From Sphagnum compactum (Eukaryota; Bryophyta; Sphagnopsida; Sphagnales): a stretch of 64,000 bases of DNA. The position numbers and the translations under genes were made by a program. Of the stretch, positions 47,395 to 58,123 are shown piece by piece (the first letter of the stretch is position 1; each line of letters starts with the position of its first letter). The DNA lies in the NCBI GenBank assembly GCA_965153455.1, contig OZ234500.1:17421579-17485578 (forward strand), read 5' to 3'. Under the pieces are notes generated by a model. The model did no database searches and had not been told where the DNA came from. It was given only the letters and a program-made list of their open reading frames with translations.

Positions 47395-48010
47395 CAAACC
47401 CTCTTTTTGTTTCCATCCACTTCAAATATTAAGAAATAATAAAAAATAATACCCAAAAAGAAATATAATTTTCACTTTTTCCCTTTTGCCATATTTTATT
47501 ACCTATTATTTACATTTTTTTAAAAAAAAAATTCTTTATCTCACAACACCACCCGTTGTGTTGTATTCGGAAAATAATTTGTTAAAATACGGGTGTGAAA
47601 ATGGGTGTCAGGAGTCAACAAAAGAAGAAAGAAAGAAAGAAAGAAAGACCCGACCCCTTTGCATCCATCATTCATCCATTCAAAGCTCAATCTTGGTGGG
47701 TGGATGAAAAAGAAGAAAAAGCCCCAAAAAGAAAGGAGAGTGAAAGAAAAAGAAAAAGAAGCTGACCTATAAACAAGGGGGCTTTGCTTTTTCTTTTCAT
47801 GTAATTAATTTTACTTGGTAGGTAGGTACAACAACCCCCCTGCAAAAAGAAAGTTTGGGATCTACCTACCTACCTACTTACTAGTGTTGCAATATCAATT
47901 ACCAAAATAAAAGAAAAAGATATATTTTTAAAAAAATTATATTTAAAAAACCACAATAATATTTATTTAAATTATAAATAATTAATTAATTTTATGTGTC
48001 AAAACTGTAG
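47395..48010. other. AT-rich upstream region of the FAD-protein gene, no gene seen
   Basis: Contains a GAAA run near 47625-47648 and CTACC runs near 47860-47880. No coding evidence. Confidence 0.35.
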
Positions 48011-48029
48011 CATAAGAGCAGAAAAAGAG

Positions 48030-48425
48030 AGGATGAAAAAGGTGTGATTGGGATTTTTTCAAAAGGTTGCTTTTTCAACAGAGAGAAAGTTGAGAGAGAG
48101 AGAGAGAGAGAGAGAGAATGGATGATGAAGCTGGAGTGATGGATGAATTTTGAAAAGCTTGAATTTTCAAGAGGGAGAGAAGAGAGAGAGAGAGGATGAT
48201 AAAGCTGGAGTGATGGGATGAATTTGCAAAAGCTTGAATTTTCAAGAAGAGGGAAGAGGAGAGAGAGAGAGGATGATGAAGCTGGAGTGATGGATGAATT
48301 TGCAAAAGCTTGAATTTTCAAGAAGAAGAAAGAGGGAAGAGAGAGAGAGAGAGAGAGAGAGAGGATGATGAAACTGCAGTGATAGATGGATTTGCAAACC
48401 TTACTTTTCTAGAGGAAGGAAGAGG

Positions 48426-48460
<35 letters not shown>

Positions 48461-48475
48461 GATGATGAATAATCC
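48030..48475 (+). repeat. Minisatellite with GA runs, about five units, upstream of the FAD-protein gene
   Basis: The phrase GATGATGAAGCTGGAGTGAT, then GGATGAATTTGCAAAAGCTT and GAATTTTCAAGA, is separated by GAGAGA runs of varying length and recurs about five times (near 48119, 48197, 48273, 48362 and partly 48462). GA runs of this kind are binding sites for plant BPC/GAGA factors, but their effect on the gene 0.7 kb downstream is speculation. Confidence 0.85.
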
Positions 48476-48944
48476 CTACTAAACTTTATTAAAGAAAAAG
48501 TACCAATCTAGAAGAAGGGCAAAAAGGCAGAAACAAAAAGAGAGGATGATCAAAGCTAATGTGATGTTTGCTTTTCTGGGTGCCTTTTTTTTTTGGGGCT
48601 GTTTTTCTACAATTTTTTGTTTGTTGTTTTGTGAGCTTTTTTTTTTGGTGGAGATGGGTTTTGCTTTTTGTGCACCTTTTTTAGCTGCTTCTTCTTCTTC
48701 TTCTTGTGCCTCCTCCTCTCCTTCTTCTCTCTTTCTTTCTTTGCTTGCTTACTTGCTTGCTCATCATTATCACATAGCATTCAAGATAGCATTTCCCAGA
48801 TAGCATTCGCGGACGTTCCAGTTGCAGCCACGCAACAAACAAGCCCAGCCTACCCACAATGCCGATTCTCATGTGGTTGGAGAGTGCTGGTTGAGCTTCA
48901 AGCTGCTTTTTCTCCCTTTCTTAGTTCTCATGTAGAGCAGTAGC

Positions 48945-49185
48945 AGTTGTAGTAGTTGTAGTAGTAGTAGTAGTAGTAGCAGCAGCAGCAGCAGCAGCAG
49001 AACTAGCACTAGAAGCAGCACTAGTAATATTGTAGTTGGAGGAGGAGAGGAAGAGGGCCCGGAGGACTAGAAGAACAACTTGGACGATGAGGACTGATTG
49101 TTGTTGTTGATCCGAGGAGAATGTGGTTGTGATATTTTTTGCAGGAGTGCAAGCTGGGAAGAGCTAGCTAGCTAGCTAGCTAGCG
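48945..49185 (+). promoter_or_regulatory. Probable 5' UTR with triplet and GCTA repeats
   Basis: A TAG/GTA triplet run merges into a CAG run (about 48950-49000), and a perfect GCTA tetranucleotide run (about 49161-49184) ends 12 bp before the start codon at 49196. The position suggests a transcribed 5' leader. The CAG and GCTA tracts are likely to vary in length between individuals. Confidence 0.55.
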
Positions 49186-49195
49186 AGCGCCCAGC

Positions 49196-52100
49196 ATGTA
49201 CTCTCATCATCTTCATGTGCATGGTTGTTGTCTCGGAGCTTCATGGACTCGTAGTAGTGGCTCCAGTGGTTCTCCGCTCCAGGAGCTTTCAGCTTCAGGA
49301 CGAAGGTCGACAGTGGGAGGCGGCGACGTCGTCGCCGGGCAACAACAACTAGTACTAGTTTCTAGCAGGAAGCTTTTTGCACCAGAATCATCGTTCCTGA
49401 GATGCTCTGCTAGTAGTACTACCACTAGTAGTGGAGCTCCATCGTCATCGTCTCCTCCTCCTCCTGCTCCTGTGGTCGGTGACAATGCAAAGAAGATTAG
49501 CAGCCGCACTCAGGTACTAGCGTTTTTCCTTCACATCTCTACGCAGGAAAAAAAATGTAGAATCCTTGTTCAATTTTTTTCCTAAAGCATCGACGACGAG
49601 CAATTCTATTGCTCGTCGCGGGTTCGAGGTTTCTTGAACACAAGAAGAGGTGAATTGCTTGTTTGGGAATTTCGCTTACGCGTGATCGATCGAACGTTTC
49701 ATGGATCCATAGAGTCGATGAACCACCGGCCGAGGACCTGCCTACTGCTGCTGCTGCTGAGCAGCATGCATGCATGTCGGAGATGATCGGACTTGGTCTC
49801 ACGATTTCCATCAGCACACTTGCATCACAATCTTCAGAGACATAACAGTTTGGGTTTTTGCTTGCTTGCTTGCGGGTGCGTGCAGAGAATCATGGAGAAG
49901 CTGGTGGGTGCTGCTGGCGGCAATCAAGCAGCTGGAGGTGCAGGAGGAGCATCTTCTTATGAAGCATTGAAGAAACTGGATCAGCAATGGCTACAAATGC
50001 GCTCTATGACCACGACCACGCAAGGTACGCACACACACACACACCCTCCTCGGAGCAAAAGCTTCACGGACAAAACAAGCTTCGCAGCAATCTCTCAACT
50101 TCTTGTTCTTGTTCTTGTTTTTGATCTTGTTCTCTTTCTTCTTCTTTTTCACACATGTGAATCTCTCTCTTGGCAAGGTTTTGACATCAAGAACTGATGG
50201 AATCCTTGATTGCTGATTCTGTTTTTTCTTTTGTTGCAGTGTCAGGGTCAAGACCAGAAGTAGTGATGCGGTCGCCAGGTCCGTGGGGGGGGGCTGAGAG
50301 TAGTAGTGCTGCAGGGATGATGATGGCAACAAGGAAGAAGAAGAGGAGCCAAGAAGAAGAAGAAGAAGAGTTATTTGATGCAGTGGTTTGTGGAGGTACA
50401 TTGGGAGTGTTCCTTGCCACAGCTCTTGCTCTCAAAGGAATGAAGGTGGCAATAGTCGAAAGAGGTCCTCTTCGCGGGGTACCATACCTACCACTCCTCA
50501 GCTTTTCATGTACAAATTTTGGCTTTCCATTTTCTTGCTCATGAACATCATCATCACTTTGTTGTTGCTGCTTCTGCCGCTGCTTTTTTATGTCTGTCAC
50601 TTTGGTTGCTGCATTTGTTTCTTTTGTTGTTGTTGTTGTTCTTGCAGCAGATGTGTGTGAGTGTGTGTGTGCCTTGAATGCAGCAATCTTGAGAATGCTT
50701 TTCTTCTTCTGTTCTATGATCAATCTGTTTAGGTTTTTCAGTTGATGATCTGAAGACTTGGTGGACTTGGTGGGGCTGTCTATCTGTTTGTCTGTCTGTG
50801 GGTTTGTGGATGTTGATTGTTCTTTTGGGACATCATCAGCGTGTGCAGGAATGGAATGTGTCAAGAAAAGAATTGAAAGAGCTGGTGAAGATGGGTGTGT
50901 TGACTGACGCAGAGCTTGAAGATGTGATTGCGGTCGAGTTCAATCCTGTGAGTTTTTGTTGGGATTGGCTTTTTTACCCATCACTTTCTTTGGTGTGTCT
51001 GTCTTGACAAAGTCGTACCTTGCGCTCACTTGTCAAGAACCAGCATCCCTATGCTTGACAAGCAAAGTATCATCATATCATATACCCTAACTGCACTTGA
51101 CAAGCAATGCATCATCATATCATACCCTAACTGTGCTTGACGAACAAAGCATCATCATGAATACCCTATGTATGCTTGACAAGCAAAGGAATCATCATAC
51201 CCTACCTGCACTTGACAAGCATCATTGGACCCTGTGCTTGCCTTCTTCTTGTGCACCAAGCGCAGCATCAGTATACATTGTGCTTTGGAACAATGCTGAT
51301 GGGGATTGCTGAACTTTTTGGGCATTTTTTAAAATTTTAATTCTTCTTTTGTGTTGTTTGTTTGATTGTGGAGCAGAGTCGTGTTGGGTTTGATGGAGGA
51401 ACAGAAGTGTGGGTGAAGGACATTCTTAATCTTGGAGTTTCGTTAGTGTTTTCTTCCCCATCACTCATTACGCTCTTCTTCTTTTTGTTTGATCAACTTT
51501 TGTTTCTCCTGATGAAATCAGGCTTCTTCTTCTATCACACATCTAAATTGAAAAAACCTTCCTTTTGTGTGAAAGTACTGATCTAGTTCAAGGGATATTA
51601 TGTGAGTGCAATCTGCTTCTGAATTTGACTCTATTTGTGGTGCTTGACAATTTTGCAGGCCAGAAAAGCTTATTGCAATCTGTAAGAAGCGCTTTCTGGG
51701 TGCGGGAGGTGTGGTGCTCGAAGGCATGGGTGTCTCCAAAGTGAATGTTTTCGATGATGCAGCAGTAAGTTGTTGTTGTTGACTTCCTTCCTAGATGATG
51801 CTCTTCTGTTCATTTGAGCATCAAAAAAAAAGAGAGAGAACATTGCTCATTACTACTGTATTCTAACAAAAGTTTCAATTTGCAGCAATTTTCTCCTCTT
51901 ATCCATGAAATTATTTTCTCTTTTTGGGTGCTACTCAAAAAGTTCTGAGATTTCTTTTTGTGTCATCTTTTTGTTCTCTTCAATGCAGGTGGTGCTACTT
52001 GATGATGGAACGACACTTGTATCACGGCTGATTCTTGATGTCATGGGTAACTCATCTCCTATTGTGCGTCAGGTAGGTCTTCAGTGTCTAAAGAATGTGT

Positions 52101-55100
52101 TTTTTAATTAGTGAGTTGTAGTGGGTTCTTCCAAGTCAAGCATGAGAGCCATGCTTGCTTGCTTGGGAGAAAGCATGAACATTCCAAAGCAAAGATTTGG
52201 TTTGTTGAATGTTGCAGGCTTGGGGGTGGCATTGCATGGTGGGGAGCAGATACGCTGGGGCCAACGACCTGATGGGGTGTGCCTTGTCGTAGGCACTTGT
52301 GCACGGGGATTTGAGAATAACAGCACAAGTGATCTTATCTATACCAGAACACCTGTGACACAAGTTGGCAGCAGCAAAACACAGTACTTTTGGGAGGTGA
52401 GGTTTTTTCCCCTCTTCTTCTTCTTCAATCCTTCTTAATAAGCACTTGCTCCCAGGAGATTGATCTGAAGCCAAAGTCTATTACATTGTTCTGCCCCCCC
52501 ACATGTTCAACAAACTACGTTATATATAAATTGGCTCATGCTATTGAGGGCAATAGTTTTTCCCAGTTATGTAATTTCAATAAACAAATGGCTAATTAGA
52601 CTTGTCCCGATGCAGGCATTTCCAGCTGGATCAGGACCCAGAGACAGGACTACATATATGTTCACGTATTTGGATGCAACACCCAATCGCCCATCTCTTG
52701 AACAAATGCTTGAGGACTACTGGGATCTGATGCCACCGTATCAGGTCTCTCTCTCACTCTCTTTTTCTCTTTCTCTTTCTCTTTCCCTCCTGCTCACTCC
52801 TGACTATGACGTATAAAAGAGGAACAAACAAGGGGGTGGGAATTTTTCAATGTAATTTGTGAAACTGAATCTTGGGTGTCGTTTTCAGTCCAATTTTTGC
52901 AAGGTTCGCCTATGAGAGTAGCAATCTGAGAAATTGGGAGTTTTGAGTGTGATGGATTTTTTTCATTGCATGAATGTTCAATAGGGCATTAAGCTTGAGG
53001 ATGTGGAAATACTCCGGGTGCTGTTTGGTTTGTTTCCAACCTACCGGTCCAGGTTAATATTTCTGGACTTCACTGTTTGTTGACAGTACTTCTGTGATGG
53101 AACCTTTTTTACACATCATCAGTGAAAGACTCTTTGGAAAATACAAGTAAGTAAAAATGGTGTAGTTAGTTACCTGACAAGTTTGATGTCGTTACTGGAA
53201 CAAGCTCTGAGCATGGGTTGTTTTTTTTTTTCTTTTTTGTGCAGCCCATTGCCAGCAGCATTTGATCGGATCTTGCAGGTTGGTGATGCAAGCGGCATCC
53301 AATCACCCATTTCCTTTGGCGGGTTTGCAGCTATTACACGGCATTTGAGCCGCTTGTCCAGTGGTATAACATTTTCCCTTCTCCTTTTTCAGGGTTTAGG
53401 GTTCAGCAGGTGTGTAATTCTTGTGCACTCTTTTTTCTAAGCTCGAAAATTAGTTGAATGATGTGAAGTAAATTGATTTGTATCTGACTGATGCAGGACT
53501 CATGGATGCATTGGAGAGTGATCTCTTGGACAAAGAAAATCTGGCTCTTCTTAATCCATATCTGGTGGGTCTTTTGATCTGTTTTATTTCATTGCCCATG
53601 TTTTGTTTTCTCAGCTTGAGAGGGGGAGATTGAAGCTTAAAACTGCTATTTGACACTCTTGTGGTTTTCAGCCAAACTTGAGTGGAGTGTGGATGTATCA
53701 GCGAGCTATGTCTGTGCGGCTTGACATCAATCCATCTCCAGATTTCATCAACAACCTGCTTTCAATTAACTTCCAGTGTATGGAGGTTAGTCAAAACAAG
53801 TCTTAACTATTCCTGTTTTTATTTGCACCACTCAAACTTCTTCTTTCAGGAGATGGGTTTTGGTTTTTTTTCTAGTTTGTAAAGAGCACAAGCCATAGGG
53901 TCCAGGATTAAGGGTTTAGGGTTCATAAACAGTTTGCTTGTTTCAAATTTTGATGATGCTCTTATTACACTTCTGCAACTCAGATTTTCTCTTGTTTTTT
54001 CAATTTTGATTAAGCACCTTGTGCATCAAGCATCTGACTATTTTTTTTTGTTCATACTGATTTCTTCTCTCGGTGCAGAAGCTTGGGGATCCTGTCATTA
54101 GGCCCTTCCTGCAGGTGGGTTGGTAATGGACATTCAAATCTCCCCAATTGCTCATCAGCATATCTAGCTCAGCTCCAGTTTCTTTGCAGTGTTTTTTATT
54201 CTTGCTATAAAAGCCTCCAACACTAACTAAAACATGTTTTCTCTGTTGGTTGGGTTTTTCACAAGCAGGATGTCATCCAATTTGTTCCACAAGCAAAGCT
54301 GTTAATTTCAATTATGGTGAACAAACCTCTCTTCATACCGCAAATTCTACAACAGGTACAAGACTTTTGTTTACATTTATGGATCATAGAAAAGCCAATC
54401 AAAAAAAGCTTATTTCCAAAAACCACTGGGAATGCAACCATAATGACAGTCCCATGTGTATTCAAGTGTGATCATAATAACAACTTATGTACACATTTTG
54501 TTTTGTCAATTCTGAAGGTTGGGTTCCTCCCTCTATTGGACTGGACACGGCATTTTGTTGCACTTGCAGCATACAGTGTACTTTGGGTGGCCATTGCTCC
54601 ATCTCTCTTGTGAGTTCTCTTTCTAGTGCAGCACTCACTTGGAGAAATTTGCTGAGTGTATTTGGCGGGTACCGTATACTCAAGAATATCCCTATTAGAA
54701 AAGAGGATGGACATTATGCCTACTTAAGAGTGGGAGGGATCTTACACTTACTTATAGGTGTAAGATCCATCCTGCTCTTAAGGAGGCGTAAGAACCATCC
54801 CCACCCTCCACCTAACAATCTACATATGTTTAGGTTCGGTACAACTTTCTCCTTGATGCTTTACAATGGGTGGGTAAAAGCCCATGGGTAGGGGACATTC
54901 CCAAAATGTGGGTGTGGAGTCAGCTACTGCCTCGTCCTAAGCCCCTTATTTTTGTGAATGCCCACACCCTGGGGTTTTACCCTACACTTCAATTGTCCTT
55001 GGTTCAGTGTGTGCAAGTAGACTGGGGTATATTTTGAGCTGGGCTACATGACAGGAACACCCATTCTTTGTAGATACATCAGTAGAATGATTTCGGTTGG

Positions 55101-55374
55101 GTACCAAAGCAAAATCTAGGCTTGGACATAGCTTGTGTTTCTAGCTTGTTAAGTAGTAAAGAGATCAGTGCAACAGCTAGGTATGAAAAGAAAATGCACA
55201 TCCAAGGATTTAAGAGAAAATTTTGCAGGGGTTTTAGTTTTGGGGTTGGATTTAATATTTTTGGCAACAAATTTCAGGTCATGGGTGGAAAGTCTGCCAA
55301 AGGAGAAACAGTATGTGTGGAGACGGCAGCTTGAAGCATGGCAATATGGCTCTGGCTTCGACTACAATGGTTAA
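49196..55374 (+). CDS. Plastid-type FAD-dependent, lycopene-cyclase-like protein (AT2G32640 type), 17 exons
   Basis: Exons: 49196-49513, 49886-50024, 50240-50478, 50840-50947, 51377-51441, 51659-51764, 51989-52072, 52250-52396, 52616-52744, 52985-53052, 53245-53363, 53497-53564, 53672-53785, 54079-54114, 54269-54355, 54518-54609, 55278-55374 (TAA 55372-55374). All phases agree, giving about 671 residues. The first about 130 residues are rich in Ser, Gly and Ala, as in a chloroplast transit peptide. A Rossmann FAD-binding start follows (LFDAVVCGGTLGVFLATALA, then VAIVERG), then RVQEWNVSRKEL, VGFDGGTEVW, GDASGIQSPISFGGF and a C-terminal YGSGFDYNG. I recall the Arabidopsis relative being annotated as a lycopene beta/epsilon cyclase-like protein; the real reaction is, to my knowledge, unproven. 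The stretch encoded around 54269-54609 is hydrophobic and may touch a membrane. Confidence 0.92.
51030..51250 (+). repeat. Intronic minisatellite with CTTGACAAGCA core
   Basis: Inside the fourth intron of the FAD-protein gene, TGCTTGACAAGCAAAG and ATCATCATATCATACCCTAA recur about five times at 40-50 bp spacing. Each core (CTTGACAAG) is nearly its own reverse complement. Confidence 0.75.
54705..54800. repeat. Long imperfect inverted repeat in the last intron of the FAD-protein gene
   Basis: The left arm, from GGATGGACATTATGCCTA to GGGATCTTACAC, pairs with the right arm, which reads, reversed, GGATGGTTCTTACGCCTCC to GGATCTTACACC. Arms of about 43 bases surround a loop of about 10. In RNA this would make a strong hairpin, and as DNA it may be a foldback element. 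It lies in the largest intron (54610-55277). Confidence 0.75.
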
Positions 55375-57985
55375 AAACTCACCACATCTGGGAATTCAAC
55401 TCAACACTTTGCAATTTTTCGCAAACTCGTGTACTGGATTAATCTACTACTAATCCAGGTCCTGAATCTCTCCATTCGGACAGCTGAAAATCCTATTAAA
55501 AAAATACCTTCTTGTGGAGTTGACAAGTGTTGTCATTTCCAACATGAGAAAAAGAATTCCGAAAAAATGAAAATGGAAAAAAGAAGGTGGGTCAATTAAC
55601 ATATGAAATGCTGATCTATTCAAACAGAAGTTAGCTTGTTTTACCTATCATATCGAACCAGAAGGGGGCCGATAAATCGAATGCTGTGTGAGCTCTTGCT
55701 TCAATATTATGGGCCAGCATTTGAGTAGGTGAGCAGAAGTTTTGGTTGCAAACTTGACTGAATGAATTTAGATCAAAAGGGGGAATGCTGCAGTCAAGAA
55801 ACTAGTGAAATCCGAAACTATTTTACTTGACAATTACGTGGTATGGAAAAGGCTGAATCAACAAACCATTTCTGTTGGAGGATGCTCCTTCATTTTTGGT
55901 GAGGAGGTCTAGTTGTAGCTTCACCCCTTTGGTGCATGGTGCAGATGCAGTTATCCTTTTAGTTTACTAAGTGCAGCTGGAGTTTTTTGAAAAAAAAAAA
56001 CTCTTATTTTCATGATGATGTTGTTGAGAGAAATAAAGTCCTCAATGCGGTTTTTGTAATAAAAGTTCATTATATAATGAACATGGGAGCTCAATTACCT
56101 TGATGCTCCCAGAATTTTACTTGGAAGTTTTGTGCCAATGAGTCATCCCTTGGTTTCTTTCAGATGGGAGCTTGATTAACATGATGCTCCACGAATTTTG
56201 TTTGAAGTTTATGTGCCTGGGTTCATCCCTAATACGTTTCATTGCTCACAACAAAATCGGATCAAATTTGGGGGATGGATATGGTGTTGAATTGTGTCCT
56301 CCTTGTGAACTACTTACTACCCATATGGGCACACCTAATGTGAAGAGTTATGTATGGTTGTGGGTTTCTACATCTTACCTTTGGCTTGAAAAATGCAACA
56401 TTTGTGGGTGGGTAATACCCAAGGTTGAATGGGAATGTGCACCATGATGTATGGATGGTGGGTGGACAAGAAACACTTTTCAATTGGGTTTGAGTTCATT
56501 GGCTAACCATGGTGAACAACCCACCCCTTGATCTATTTCATAACTGACTATTGTGAGAATCTTGACAACTTGATGAACGATCAAGTCACAAGTTTACAAA
56601 GTAACTTGTTACCTTCATTTTTACAAGAATATTGACTATGAGGTCACAAGTTATAAGAGCAACTCCAACATAAGAGCGACTCCAACAATTCCATTGCAAA
56701 CCACTTGTTACAACCACAATAACATCAAGTTTTAACATATGTGCTTCCCCCTTCCCCATCCATAGATATTATAGTTTACACTTTATTTTCATTAGTTGGT
56801 AATAAAAGCAACACATGGACCAATTGTGGTGGTTGATTAATGAGCAATAATCAACTTCTTGTTGATGATGTCCTAAAAGCATTAATGTCCTATCATGAAA
56901 GGCTTAGAAAATCCACACCATCCAATGGCATTTTCACAAAAGAGTTTTTTTTTCACACCATAGTGGTGAAGCGCTCATCCAAATAATGGTGTTGGCAACC
57001 TTTTTCAACAATTATTGGAGTAGTTTCATGCGACCATTTTTATTACTTACTTGCAACTCTAGGTATCACTATCAACTTTCAATGGTCCTATTTTTCCATA
57101 ATCATATTACTTCTTGGATGAAAACATCATAACTATTTTTTTCAATTAAAAATAAAATTCATAATACATTCATTTCAAATATTTCATGACAAAAATGACA
57201 ACATATAAATATTATATTAAAAATGCACAATACTAAAAGATGATTGACAAGTTGTTCAACTAACATTGGGCTAACTTTGTATGGCAAGTCATTTCAATTT
57301 TCACAATAATCTCCTAATAGTTAGTAACGCCCAATAATTGGCTCAAGGTCACTAATTATTGAAAAATAATCTTGAGGCAAGACCAACAAGGCTATTTGTA
57401 ATAACCAATAGCCTCTTGACAATTACCTAGTCCATAACCCTTTGAATGTATCTACGTATGAAGTAGCACCTATTTATTTACCTATGAGACCTATTTTCTA
57501 CTTAATAGGTTATCAAGATGCAACCTTCCATTAACTCAATTGGGGTTCATCCACAACGTAGTCATTAGAGGCTTCCATTTGATGGATGGTGCATTAATGG
57601 TTGTTGATCCATTCTTGCCTAACCTTTTAAGGTGACTCATACTCAATGACCTTCATAAGGGTTTCCTCATTGTATATTACATTTACATACAGTAAATTAT
57701 ATTCATTATATCAACTAAAAGTTCATTTTACTTCCATCCAAGCATTGAAACTTTCAATAGCATTTTCCCATCAACACATGAAATATGGTTGAAGGGAGGG
57801 TGTAAATACGTACCTACTTACCTTTGTACAACACGTGATGCCACATCACTTTTTTAAATGCAACATAATGATGACACGTGACCTAAATCAAAACACAAAT
57901 AATGATGGCATGATTGACCAATGGTCAAATTGACAACTAGTCATTTTGATTAGTCAAAACATTCCATGGCCTCTTGATTAAAAAA
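55375..57985. other. 3' flank of the FAD-protein gene and AT-rich DNA, no gene seen
   Basis: The 3' UTR probably lies in the first few hundred bases. The frame 56172-56447 (plus, 91 codons) has no motif. A stretch near 57600-57780, read on the minus strand, faintly recalls the end of a transposase, but it is too decayed to call. Confidence 0.4.
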
Positions 57986-57989
57986 ACAT

Positions 57990-58123
57990 TAGTCAAAACA
58001 AACGGGTCCAAATTGACTCATCCAAAATATCACGTTGGTCAAGTTGGATAGGAGGCAAAATACCAATGGGGGATCTTGTTAATTGGTTTTTCCAATTGAA
58101 AAATACCATGATTTTTTGTAGTG
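57990..58123 (+). mobile_element. Possible CACTA-type transposon end
   Basis: The stretch ends CCATGATTTTTTGTAGTG, whose reverse complement starts CACTACAAAAAATCATGG, the form of En/Spm (CACTA) terminal repeats. The preceding words (AAATTGACTCATCCAAAATA, GGTCAAGTTGG) recur near 29.8 kb. The matching opposite end was not found, so the limits are unknown. Confidence 0.4.

Noticed and set aside
47992-48321. Ser/Leu-rich minus-strand frames
   Set aside because: They are readings of the GA-rich minisatellite.
50187-50864. 225-codon minus-strand frame
   Set aside because: Antisense to exon 3 and flanking introns of the FAD-protein gene; its Ser, Thr and Gln runs mirror simple repeats.
52217-52249. 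Earlier splice acceptor for exon 8 of the FAD-protein gene
   Set aside because: It would shift the frame by two bases; the acceptor before 52250 keeps phase and matches family spacing.
57560-57800. Faint transposase-like reading on the minus strand
   Set aside because: Too many stops and frame changes; similarity could be chance.
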